A stretch of DNA of 12,110 nt from Oscillospiraceae bacterium (GTDB taxonomy: Bacteria; Bacillota; Clostridia; Oscillospirales; Ruminococcaceae): positions 1 through 12,110 of the forward strand of contig JAEDNF010000024.1 in the NCBI GenBank assembly GCA_016302655.1, given 5' to 3'. Of the stretch, positions 4,400-12,085 are shown piece by piece (the stretch's first letter is position 1; every line of letters starts with the position of its first letter). The notes below the pieces were generated by a model, which was given only the letters and a program-made list of their open reading frames with translations, was not told the DNA's origin and ran no database searches. The position numbers were made by a program, and so were the translations under genes.

Positions 4400-6805
4400 A
4401 TGGAATTTAACGGATTTACCGATAAAGCCAATGAGGCTCTTAATCATGCTCTGAACTGTGCTATGAGTATGGGACACACTTATATCGGAAGTGAACATAT
4501 ACTGTATGGCTTGTCTGTCTGCAAAGGTACAGTTGCATATTTTGTACTTGAACAAAACGGGATTACTCCGCAAAGCATATTATCAAGGATAAATTCGCTT
4601 ATCGGAAAAGGTCTGCCGACTTCACTTTCATCAGGAGATTTTACACCAAGGAGTAAGCGTATTCTTGAAACAGCTGTGCTGATAGCAAGAGGAGCAGGAA
4701 AAAATGCCGCAGGCACTGAGCATCTGCTAAGGGCTATACTGCGTGACAGCGAGTGCTACGCATCGGTATTTTTAAGAGAGTCGGGCGTGGATGCAGAGCT
4801 TGTTAATTCGCAATATAATCAGCAAATTAAGCAAAGCGCTGACAGAAAAAGCGAAAGTTCAAAAAGCATTAAGTCTCTTTCTCCGATGCTTCTGAAGTAC
4901 GGTAGAGATATGACTGCGCTTGCCCAAAACGGAAAGCTCGATCCGTGCTTATGCCGTGATAAAGAGATAGCAAGAGCTATAGAAATACTTCTAAGACGCT
5001 CAAAGAACAATCCTTGCCTTGTCGGTGAACCGGGTGTGGGAAAGACCGCCGTTGCGGAAGGGCTTGCAATAAGGATAGTTGAGAAGAATGTTCCTTCAGA
5101 ACTTAGAAATAAGCGCATATATATGCTTGATATTACTGCTTTGCTTGCAGGAGCAAAATACAGAGGTGATTTTGAGGAAAGGTTAAAGAATGTTATTGAA
5201 GAAATAAAAAACGATGGAAATATAATTATCTTTATAGATGAAATTCACAGCATAGTCGGCGCAGGTGCGGCGGAGGGTGCTATAGATGCGGCAAATATTC
5301 TCAAACCTATGCTTGCGAGAGGCGAGATAAGAATGATAGGCGCAACGACCTTGAATGAATACAAGAAGTATATCGAAAAAGATCCCGCACTTGAGAGACG
5401 GCTGCAGCCAGTATATATTGCTGAGCCTTCAGTAAGTGAAACAATAATGATACTGAAAGGACTTAAGTCAAGATACGAAAGTTATCATGGTGTAACTATT
5501 AAAGATGAGGCTTTAAAATCAGCCGCTGAACTTTCTGCAAGATATATAAATGACAGATTTCTGCCGGATAAGGCGATAGACTTAATTGATGAAGCGGCGG
5601 CAAGAGTACGGGCGGCTGCAACCGAGAATAAACCGGAAACGGATGTAACAAAAGAACTGAGTGAACTATCTGCTCAGAAAATCAAAGCAATAAACGAAAA
5701 GAATTTTGCCCTTGCATTAAAGCTCAGAGAGCAGGAAAAAAAGATAGCCTTGAAGAATAACCATGAGAAGGATAACATCGGGACTGTGACAGCATCGGAT
5801 ATAGCGGCGGTTACAGCACAGCGGACAGGTATACCGATTGACGCTTGCCAAAGCTCAGAGTTAAAAGCGTTATCGGGACTTGAAAGAATGATGTCTGAAA
5901 ATGTGATAGGTCAGGATAAAGCTATAAGTGCAATTGCAAAAGCAGTCAGAAGAGGCAGAACTGGTTTGTCTGACAGTCAGAGGCCTATAGGCTCGTTTAT
6001 TTTTCTCGGAACAAGCGGAGTAGGAAAGACAAAATGCTGTAAGGAGCTTGCAAAGGCTTTGTTTGGCGATGAAAAGGCTCTGATAAGATTTGATATGTCT
6101 GAGTTTTCGGAAAAGCACTCGGTATCCAAACTGATAGGTGCGCCGGCAGGATATGTAGGATATGAGGATGGAGGAATGCTTACAGACAAAGTTCGCAGAA
6201 GACCGTACTGTGTAGTATTGTTTGATGAGATTGAAAAAGCACATCCTGATATTTTTGATGTTCTTCTTCAGGTGCTTGATAATGGCAGACTTACGGATTC
6301 CGGCGGTAAGACTGTAGATTTTACCAACACGATAATAATTATGACAGGAAACATCGGCAGTAATGTTATAGAAGGAGGAAAAGGCTCACTTGGATTTAGA
6401 ACGCAGGAGAGAAGTGCAGAAGTGTCATCTTTGATAAGAGATGTTCTCAAAAAATACTTCAGACCTGAGTTTTTGGGCAGGATAGACGAGGTTGTAATTT
6501 TCAATGAATTGGGATATGTCGAGATGAAAAAGATAACAAATGTACAACTTTCACAATTTGCCGTAAAGTGCGCTCAGCACGGAATAACATTCAGATGGAG
6601 CGAAAAGCTTGCCGACTTAGTCTGCCGTGACGCTACAGGCAGACATGAAGGAGCAAGACCTATAGGAAAGCTGATTGACGCAAATGTTCGAAGCATGGTT
6701 TCGGATGGAATTGTAAACGGAGAATTTACAAGCGGTGACGAAATATACGCAGATGTCGGTGAAGACGGGAATTATTCGGTTAAAAAGTGTGCACAGATAA
6801 GGTAA
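4400..6805 (+). CDS. clpC: ClpC-type AAA+ unfoldase, Clp protease ATP-binding subunit (801 aa)
   Basis: ClpC unfolds substrates and feeds them to the ClpP peptidase in the cytoplasm. Residues 1-145 form the Clp N-terminal double repeat (FTDKANEALNHAL...GSEHILYGL). AAA1 has Walker A GEPGVGKT (209-216) and Walker B DE at 280-281. A UVR-like coiled segment at about 415-450 (KIKAINEKNFALALKLREQEKK) marks ClpC rather than ClpB or ClpA. AAA2 has Walker A GTSGVGKT (537-544), Walker B DE at 609-610, the ClpP-docking loop LGF (664-666) and FRPEFLGRID. All catalytic motifs are intact, and the length is close to ClpC's usual 810. AAAGGCGG precedes the ATG. The gene stands alone: no ctsR, mcsA or mcsB, normally its operon partners, is adjacent. 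Slightly unusual: cysteines follow the second Walker lysine (KTKCCKEL). Highly confident. Confidence 0.95.
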   Translation: MEFNGFTDKANEALNHALNCAMSMGHTYIGSEHILYGLSVCKGTVAYFVLEQNGITPQSILSRINSLIGKGLPTSLSSGDFTPRSKRILETAVLIARGAGKNAAGTEHLLRAILRDSECYASVFLRESGVDAELVNSQYNQQIKQSADRKSESSKSIKSLSPMLLKYGRDMTALAQNGKLDPCLCRDKEIARAIEILLRRSKNNPCLVGEPGVGKTAVAEGLAIRIVEKNVPSELRNKRIYMLDITALLAGAKYRGDFEERLKNVIEEIKNDGNIIIFIDEIHSIVGAGAAEGAIDAANILKPMLARGEIRMIGATTLNEYKKYIEKDPALERRLQPVYIAEPSVSETIMILKGLKSRYESYHGVTIKDEALKSAAELSARYINDRFLPDKAIDLIDEAAARVRAAATENKPETDVTKELSELSAQKIKAINEKNFALALKLREQEKKIALKNNHEKDNIGTVTASDIAAVTAQRTGIPIDACQSSELKALSGLERMMSENVIGQDKAISAIAKAVRRGRTGLSDSQRPIGSFIFLGTSGVGKTKCCKELAKALFGDEKALIRFDMSEFSEKHSVSKLIGAPAGYVGYEDGGMLTDKVRRRPYCVVLFDEIEKAHPDIFDVLLQVLDNGRLTDSGGKTVDFTNTIIIMTGNIGSNVIEGGKGSLGFRTQERSAEVSSLIRDVLKKYFRPEFLGRIDEVVIFNELGYVEMKKITNVQLSQFAVKCAQHGITFRWSEKLADLVCRDATGRHEGARPIGKLIDANVRSMVSDGIVNGEFTSGDEIYADVGEDGNYSVKKCAQIR

Positions 6806-6840
6806 TATAAAAGCAACCGAAGGCTTTTGCCTTCGGTTGC
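6801..6840 (-). terminator. Terminator between clpC and the GGDEF gene
   Basis: A perfect 12-bp stem (GCAACCGAAGGC, 6813-6824, with 6829-6840, TTTT between) is followed on the minus strand by TTTTATATTACC, so it terminates the GGDEF gene 8 nt past its stop. On the plus strand it lies 7 nt after the clpC stop but is followed only by AAGTTGATTT, so termination of clpC there is less certain. Confidence 0.85.
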
Positions 6841-6848
6841 AAGTTGAT

Positions 6849-8495
6849 TTATCTGTTATCGACATAGTCTGTTGCATGAGTGGTTTTCTTTATTTCTTGT
6901 TTATCAAGATACATCTGCTTGTCCGCACGCTTAAAGACATCAATGTAATCGCTGTCGGCCGATGAGTTTACTGCATATCCTACAGCAATATGAACACCGA
7001 GCTCATAGTGTTTTGCGTGACGATTGAACAGTTCCTGATCTGATTTGAATTCTTTTGTAAGCCTTTCGCACAGACCATCTTCGGGATGACTGATTATTAC
7101 GGCAAATTCATCGCCGCCGATACGGTATATGCTATATTCTCCGAAAGTGTGCTTGATAAGAGAACTTGCGTCGGAGATGAGCATATCGCCGAATTCATGA
7201 CCGTATTTGTCGTTGTACATCTTGAGATAATTGATATCCATAACAAATACCGCATAATCGCCGTCATTGTGATTACGCATTTTTTCTATACGCTGAACAT
7301 CGTTCTGATATGCAGCTTTATTTCCTACATCGGTCGCAGCATCTGTGTATGCCTGCTTGTTTATCTTATCAATGTATTTTTTCAGCATTTTTACCGTATC
7401 GCTGTATCTTGCGGCAAGAACGCCGATTTCGTCTTTGGTGTTGCATTCTATTTCAACATCAAGCTCGCCTGCCGCTATTCTCTTAGATACTTCCGTAAGA
7501 TGCTTGATAGGTTTAACTATCACCGATGTAAAAAGCAATGTAACAAAAGCGGCAAGTACAAGTATTACTATCATTGCAAGTAAGTCGTAGAGTACAAGCT
7601 TATTTCTTTCTGCGTTTATCTCGTTTTCGGGAACAGTAACGACAAGCACCATACCGTTTGAAAGCGACTGGGAACAGAGCTTTCGCTGTTCTCCTGCATA
7701 ATTTTTTATCGTGATAATATCGCCGATTTTGTCGCTATCTTTGGATAAATCAACAAAATCTCCATTTTCCTTCAGCTCATCAAGTGTGACACCTTCGGGA
7801 TACATCTTGTGGTATAATACATCGCCGTTCTCACTGCACAGAAAGGCATATCCTGTGTCATACAGACTGATTTCATCCACCATCGATATTATCTGAATCA
7901 TATCGATGTCCATACCGATAATGGCTATAGGATCGTTGTTTTTGTCGAAAATCGGAATTATGTACGATGTCATATATACATCGCTGATATTTTTATTGAT
8001 ATATGGGGGCATCCAGGTTGGTTTTTTGTTTTCTATAGGAGTATAGTACCAGCCAACATGCTCTTTGTCGTTCTTATCAAATGCTTTTATATCGGTAAGG
8101 GGAAAATCGGATATTTCTCCCGTATCTGTATCTTTAACATAAAAAATTCCTATATCGTCCGTTAAAATATCGGGATTGTATCGGATATAGCCGCTTATCG
8201 CACAATCTGTGTTGCTGACCACATTCTTAATAAGGCTTCCTATAGATTCATTGAATGAGTTCAGCCGATCGGTATTTTTTGCAAAAACTGAGCTATCGGA
8301 CAGCTTTTCAACCGAATAATCATAACAGGTATTAATTGACTGCTCTATAGACATGAAAAGTTTGTCCATTTCTTGTGAGCTGGTCGAAGACTGCAGTTTC
8401 ATTATCGTTTCCGAATTATCCGATAGTATTGTGCCAACGCTTATTATGCTTATTGCGCCGATAGTAACAGAGCAGATAACGACACAGCACATCAT
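6849..8495 (-). CDS. Membrane diguanylate cyclase: dCache sensor - HAMP - GGDEF (548 aa)
   Basis: Predicted to make cyclic di-GMP from two GTP in response to an extracellular ligand. Order: N-terminal membrane segment (1-22); extracellular region 25-300 with a dCache-like core (GWYYTP...WMPPYIN...IPIFD...IAIIGMDID, about 148-200); second membrane segment 301-327; HAMP domain 328-380 (VKPIKHLTEVSKRIAAGELDVEI); short helix; GGDEF domain about 390-530 with D-x-N-x-x-K (DINYLKMYND) and an intact GGDEF catalytic loop at 460-464. No RxxD inhibitory site precedes the loop. The ligand is unknown. Start uncertain: the ATG at 8495 has no ribosome site and truncates the first membrane helix, whereas GGGAGG at 8539-8534 is ideally placed for in-frame codon 8528-8526, which is ATC; that start would give MRSIRNKF before the helix. 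Single-gene transcript with its own promoter and terminator. Confidence 0.9.
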   Translation of the reverse strand: MMCCVVICSVTIGAISIISVGTILSDNSETIMKLQSSTSSQEMDKLFMSIEQSINTCYDYSVEKLSDSSVFAKNTDRLNSFNESIGSLIKNVVSNTDCAISGYIRYNPDILTDDIGIFYVKDTDTGEISDFPLTDIKAFDKNDKEHVGWYYTPIENKKPTWMPPYINKNISDVYMTSYIIPIFDKNNDPIAIIGMDIDMIQIISMVDEISLYDTGYAFLCSENGDVLYHKMYPEGVTLDELKENGDFVDLSKDSDKIGDIITIKNYAGEQRKLCSQSLSNGMVLVVTVPENEINAERNKLVLYDLLAMIVILVLAAFVTLLFTSVIVKPIKHLTEVSKRIAAGELDVEIECNTKDEIGVLAARYSDTVKMLKKYIDKINKQAYTDAATDVGNKAAYQNDVQRIEKMRNHNDGDYAVFVMDINYLKMYNDKYGHEFGDMLISDASSLIKHTFGEYSIYRIGGDEFAVIISHPEDGLCERLTKEFKSDQELFNRHAKHYELGVHIAVGYAVNSSADSDYIDVFKRADKQMYLDKQEIKKTTHATDYVDNR

Positions 8496-8573
8496 TAAAA
8501 TGACAAATTTGTTCCGAATAGATCTGATAAGCCAGCCCTCCCAAAAATAGTAAACAATATTATCTTTAATTAT

Positions 8574-8602
8574 ATTATATAATACTTTTTACGACAAATC
8601 AA
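8574..8602 (-). promoter_or_regulatory. Sigma-A promoter of the GGDEF gene
   Basis: Minus-strand TTGATT (8602-8597), a 17-nt spacer and a perfect TATAAT (8579-8574). Transcription would start near 8567, about 28 nt before the GGGAGG ribosome site, leaving that site inside the mRNA leader. Confidence 0.8.
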
Positions 8603-8636
8603 GACTTTTTTCGATATTTACTCAGCATATTTACGG

Positions 8637-8957
8637 TCACATTATCCTGCCGCCTTGTTTAATGATATATTGCGTTACTTCTGCAACATCTTTTTCACTG
8701 CATTTGATTTCGATTATTGCGCCTTTTCGCCTGATAATATCGTCTACGGTAGTGTTCTCGGGAAATACTGGGCAGAAGATTCCTCTGAGATAATTCGCTC
8801 CGGGAATATTAGTAGGGATTATTGCGCTGAAGCTGTAATAGGAATCGTCCTGCACCGCCGTAATATCATACTGTGTGCTGTATAATGCCGAAAGATAGAC
8901 ACATACGCTCTGCGCTGTTTCGGTATCCTTAAATCGTGCTGTAATTTTGTGTTTCAT
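8637..8957 (-). CDS. Uncharacterised small protein (106 aa)
   Basis: Starts MKHKITARFKDTETAQSV at the ATG at 8957, with AAGGAGG 6 nt upstream; a longer frame to 9047 would run over this ribosome site and the divergent promoter, so it is rejected. The protein is soluble, with no signal peptide or membrane segment. Predicted alternation of strands and helices (KITARF strand, ETAQSVCVYLSAL helix, YYSFSAIIP strand, AIIEIKC strand, DVAEVTQYIIKQGG helix) suggests a small ferredoxin-like alpha/beta fold of the kind used for ligand or protein binding. The ending KQGGRIM recalls small stress proteins whose last helix precedes a glycine pair, but I recognise no family. It is divergent from the DUF951-prfA operon and lies just upstream of the GGDEF gene on the same strand, with no clear terminator between them. 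Function unknown. Confidence 0.8.
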   Translation of the reverse strand: MKHKITARFKDTETAQSVCVYLSALYSTQYDITAVQDDSYYSFSAIIPTNIPGANYLRGIFCPVFPENTTVDDIIRRKGAIIEIKCSEKDVAEVTQYIIKQGGRIM

Positions 8958-9041
8958 TTTTTCCTCCTTTTTTGTATAGTTGTTCCCGTTAGAACAGTTT
9001 TGATTCGTATTGCAGAAATTACATAAAAGTTCGTATAATAA

Positions 9042-9070
9042 TTGCAAATCAGCTCAGAATGTGGTACAAT
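9042..9070 (+). promoter_or_regulatory. Promoter of the DUF951-prfA-tsaC-coaE operon
   Basis: TTGCAA (9042-9047), a 17-nt spacer and TACAAT (9065-9070), preceded by TGG, which makes an extended -10. Transcription would start near 9077, about 25 nt before the DUF951 ATG. No other promoter of this quality is seen up to 12110 on this strand. Confidence 0.75.
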
Positions 9071-9101
9071 ATATAAACATAGTATGAAAGGAGCTGAGCT
9101 G

Positions 9102-9299
9102 ATGGATATACAGGTCGGGGATATACTGAAGATGAAAAAAGAGCATCCCTGCGGTTCAAAAGAAATGCTCGTTTTGCGTATCGGTGCAGATTTTAAACTC
9201 AGATGTACCGGATGCGGACATGAATTTATGACGCCCAGATCAAAATGCGAAAAAAAAATCAGGTCAGTTATCCGAAGCGCCGCCGAAGAGGAAAAATAG
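9102..9299 (+). CDS. DUF951 family zinc-ribbon-like small protein (65 aa)
   Basis: Starts MDIQVGDILKMKKEHPCGS at the ATG at 9102, with AAAGGAG 9 nt upstream. The pattern VGD-x(4)-K-KEHPCGS...VLRIGADFKLRCTGCGHEFMTPRSK is the DUF951 signature. Cysteines in HPCG and RCTGCG are the conserved set and could bind one metal ion or act in a small beta-barrel; the biochemical role is unknown. Length 65 is typical. An in-frame ATG at 9042 lies in the promoter and is rejected. It opens the prfA operon, 45 nt before prfA with no terminator between, consistent with a translation-linked role; that link is inference. Confidence 0.9.
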   Translation: MDIQVGDILKMKKEHPCGSKEMLVLRIGADFKLRCTGCGHEFMTPRSKCEKKIRSVIRSAAEEEK

Positions 9300-9344
9300 C
9301 TTTTTGCCGTAATCACAAAATATAAACTTGAAACGGAGATACAA

Positions 9345-10421
9345 ATGACAGAAAAACTTGAAATAATGGAAAAGCGTTTTTGTGAGATAAACGAAAAGCT
9401 GACGGATATAAATGTAATTAACGATCAGGAACAGTATAAAAGCCTGATGAAAGAGCTGAAAAACCTTACTCCTATCATAGACAAGTATCGTGAATACAAG
9501 AAAGTGAGAAACGACTACGAGGAAGCAGGCGAGATGCTCAGCGAAGGCGGCCTTGACAAAGAGTTCAAGGAAGTAGTACAGGAACAGTACGAAGAATGTA
9601 AAAAACAGATGGATGAGTATACGGACGAGCTTAAGATACTTCTGTTACCTAAAGATCCTGATGACGACAGGAATGTTATAGTTGAGATAAGAGGCGGTGC
9701 AGGCGGAGAAGAGGCGGCACTGTTTGCTAACTCAATGTTCAGGATGTACTCAATGTATGCACAGTCAAAAGGCTGGAAAACAGAGGTGATAAGCTCAAAT
9801 CCTACGGAGCTTGGCGGATATAAGGAGATAAGCTTTTCTGTTGAAGGCGAAGGCGTTTACGCAAAGCTGAAATATGAAAGCGGAGTACACCGTGTTCAGC
9901 GTGTGCCGGAAACAGAGGCGCAGGGAAGAATACAGACATCTACAATTACCGTTGCGGTGTTGCCCGAGGTTGAAGAGGTTGATGTCGAAATAAATCCTGC
10001 CGACCTTGAATTTCAGACTTATCGTTCAAGCGGTGCAGGCGGTCAGCATATAAACAAGACCGAGTCGGCAATCAGAATTATTCACCATCCGACAGGTGTT
10101 GTCGTTGAGTGTCAGGAAGAAAGAAGCCAGTATAAGAATAAGGACAAGGCTATGAAGATGCTCTACAGCAAGCTTTACGAGGCAAAGCTCAATGAGCAGA
10201 ACAGCAAAATAGCTGCCGAGCGTAAAATACAGGTAGGTACGGGAGACCGTTCCGAAAGGATAAGGACATATAACTATCCGCAGAGCCGTGTTACAGATCA
10301 CCGTATAGGTCTTACACTCTACAAGCTGGAGCAGTTTATGAACGGCGACTGCGATGAAGTGTTCGAGGCTTTGGCAATAGCTGACAGAACTGCAAAGCTT
10401 GCCGCAGGCGGCGAAGAATAA
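9345..10421 (+). CDS. prfA: Peptide chain release factor 1 (358 aa)
   Basis: RF1 recognises UAA and UAG in the ribosomal A site and triggers peptide release. The N-terminal helical domain spans about 1-105. The anticodon-like tripeptide is P188-E189-T190 in RVPETEAQGR, the PxT form of RF1 (RF2 has SPF). The catalytic GGQ is at 232-234 in SSGAGGQHINKTESAIRI. The length is normal and no frameshift is present. GGAG lies 7 nt before the ATG. The gene follows DUF951 and precedes tsaC by 16 nt. prmC, the methyltransferase that modifies the GGQ glutamine and often sits next to prfA, is not in this operon segment. Confidence 0.98.
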   Translation: MTEKLEIMEKRFCEINEKLTDINVINDQEQYKSLMKELKNLTPIIDKYREYKKVRNDYEEAGEMLSEGGLDKEFKEVVQEQYEECKKQMDEYTDELKILLLPKDPDDDRNVIVEIRGGAGGEEAALFANSMFRMYSMYAQSKGWKTEVISSNPTELGGYKEISFSVEGEGVYAKLKYESGVHRVQRVPETEAQGRIQTSTITVAVLPEVEEVDVEINPADLEFQTYRSSGAGGQHINKTESAIRIIHHPTGVVVECQEERSQYKNKDKAMKMLYSKLYEAKLNEQNSKIAAERKIQVGTGDRSERIRTYNYPQSRVTDHRIGLTLYKLEQFMNGDCDEVFEALAIADRTAKLAAGGEE

Positions 10422-10437
10422 AGATAAGGTGACATTT

Positions 10438-11451
10438 TTGAAAACTGAGATAAAGAAGCCGTCCTACGAGGTGTTATGCGAGGCGGCTGAACTTATAAAA
10501 AAAGGTGAAGTTGTAGCTATTCCTACAGAAACGGTGTACGGACTTGCGGCAAATGCGTATGATTCAGACGCCTGTGCGAAGATATTCAGAGCTAAGGGCA
10601 GACCGCAGGACAATCCGCTGATAATCCATATTTGCGACCTTGATATGCTAAGAGAGTCGGTCAGAGAGATACCTCCGCTTGCTCTTACGCTTGCGGAGCA
10701 TTTCTGGAGCGGTTCTCTCACTATGATTTTTCCAAAGAAAGACATAGTGCCCGATACCACGAGCGGAGGACTTGATACTGTGGCGGTAAGAATGCCCGAT
10801 AACGAGGATACGCTGAATCTGATAAAGATGTGCGGAGTGCCTCTTGCGGCACCCTCTGCAAATCTGTCGGGAAGTCCAAGTCCTACAACGGCTGCTCATG
10901 TATATCAGGACATGAACGGCAGAATACCGCTGATAATTGACGGCGGTGAATGTGCAAACGGCGTTGAGAGTACCGTAATTTGCTTTACCGACGGCGGTAC
11001 GGGCATAAAGGTTCTTCGTCCCGGAGTTGTTACGGCAGAAATGCTGAGTCAATTTGCCAAGACCGAAACCGATAAGAATGTGTTTGCAAAACCCGATGCA
11101 AACGAGAAAGTCATTTCGCCCGGAGTAAAATACAAGCATTATTCACCGAGAGCCGACATAACTATTATCGAGACGGACAGCGACAAGGCTCTCGCAGAGT
11201 TTCTTAACGGATGTGATGACGGCAGTACCTACGGCGTTATATTCGGCACGGAAAAAGGAATAGAAATACCTACGATATCTTATGGTACTACAGCACAGGA
11301 GCAGGCGCACAATCTGTTTGCGGTACTGCGTAAGACCGACGAGCTCGGCGCTGTCAGAGCTTTTGTCAGATGCCCCGAAAAAAGTGGAGTAGGCACAGCG
11401 GTATACAACAGACTGCTTCGTGCGGCGGCTTTTAAAACGATAAAACTGTAA
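10438..11451 (+). CDS. tsaC: L-threonylcarbamoyladenylate synthase, two-domain Sua5 type (337 aa)
   Basis: Makes threonylcarbamoyl-AMP from threonine, bicarbonate and ATP, the first step of the t6A modification at position 37 of ANN-decoding tRNAs. The TsaC core (about 10-205) shows PTETVYGLAAN (29-39), the KGR motif (53-55) and PSANLSG (S140-A141-N142). A linker SPGVKYKHYSP near 225 leads to the Sua5 C-terminal domain (to 337), so this is the long Sua5/YwlC form rather than short TsaC. The TTG at 10438 is chosen because AAGGTG lies 6 nt upstream and it starts 16 nt after prfA. An ATG at 10399 would overlap prfA by 23 nt and lacks a comparable ribosome site. Partner genes tsaB, tsaD and tsaE are not in the window. 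Confidence 0.95.
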   Translation: MKTEIKKPSYEVLCEAAELIKKGEVVAIPTETVYGLAANAYDSDACAKIFRAKGRPQDNPLIIHICDLDMLRESVREIPPLALTLAEHFWSGSLTMIFPKKDIVPDTTSGGLDTVAVRMPDNEDTLNLIKMCGVPLAAPSANLSGSPSPTTAAHVYQDMNGRIPLIIDGGECANGVESTVICFTDGGTGIKVLRPGVVTAEMLSQFAKTETDKNVFAKPDANEKVISPGVKYKHYSPRADITIIETDSDKALAEFLNGCDDGSTYGVIFGTEKGIEIPTISYGTTAQEQAHNLFAVLRKTDELGAVRAFVRCPEKSGVGTAVYNRLLRAAAFKTIKL

Positions 11452-11464
11452 GCGGTGATAAATA

Positions 11465-12085
11465 TTGAAGGATAAGATGATATTCGGTCTGACCGGTATG
11501 TCGGGAGCAGGAAAGTCTACGGTATGCAGGCAATTTAAAAATGCAGGTTTTCATATCATCGATTGCGACAAAATAGCAAGGCAGGTCGTAAGAAAAGGCG
11601 AGCCGTGTCTTGATGAACTGCACAGACTGTTCGGAGACGGCGTAATAACAAAAGACGGTGAGCTTGACAGAAAGGCAATGGGCAATATCGTATTTAATGA
11701 TCGGGATAAGCTCAGACTGCTCAACGATACGATATATCCGTATATAACTTACCAAGTGATATCGGAACTGCAGGAAATTGATGATAAGCCGTCGGTGCTT
11801 GATGCACCTACGCTGTTTGAAAGCGGTATCGATTATATTTGTGATGCTGTAGTCAGTGTCGTATGCGACACCGAGATTTCATTAGAGCGCATTATGGCTC
11901 GTGACGGTATAAGTTATGATGCCGCAAAAAGCCGTCTGTCATCTCAGCACGATGCTGAGTTTTATGCGAGCCGCAGTCAGTTTTGCATAGAGAACAACGG
12001 AGATATAGCCGAACTTGAGCAAAAGGCTGATGAAATTGCGGCTCAGCTTTTTGATATGTCGAAAGGCAATTATGAGAAAAAGTAA
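11465..12085 (+). CDS. coaE: Dephospho-CoA kinase (206 aa)
   Basis: Phosphorylates the 3'-hydroxyl of dephospho-CoA with ATP, the last step of coenzyme A synthesis. The P-loop is GLTGMSGAGKST (8-19); DCDKIARQV follows and LDAPTLFESG corresponds to the usual LD-P-LFE segment. The C-terminal lid and helix (RLSSQHDAEFYASRSQFCIENNGD) is typical. Length is normal. The start is probably the TTG at 11465, with GGTGA 6 nt upstream and 13 nt after tsaC. An ATG at 11477, with AAGGA closely upstream, would remove four residues and is a fair alternative. Its 3' end overlaps the next gene by 14 nt. Confidence 0.95.
   Translation: MKDKMIFGLTGMSGAGKSTVCRQFKNAGFHIIDCDKIARQVVRKGEPCLDELHRLFGDGVITKDGELDRKAMGNIVFNDRDKLRLLNDTIYPYITYQVISELQEIDDKPSVLDAPTLFESGIDYICDAVVSVVCDTEISLERIMARDGISYDAAKSRLSSQHDAEFYASRSQFCIENNGDIAELEQKADEIAAQLFDMSKGNYEKK

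Noticed and set aside
7086..7583. Open 165-codon frame on the plus strand.
   Set aside because: It lies fully antisense to the conserved HAMP and GGDEF coding region, with no ribosome site and low-complexity Tyr/Cys/Val content; a shadow frame.
8979..8994. TGTTCCCGTTAGAACA inverted repeat considered as a LexA-type operator.
   Set aside because: The half-sites are in the wrong order and spacing for the Firmicute LexA box, and the adjacent genes are not SOS genes.
10648..11139. 163-codon minus-strand frame inside tsaC.
   Set aside because: It overlaps the catalytic core of Sua5 in the opposite strand and has no recognisable domain.
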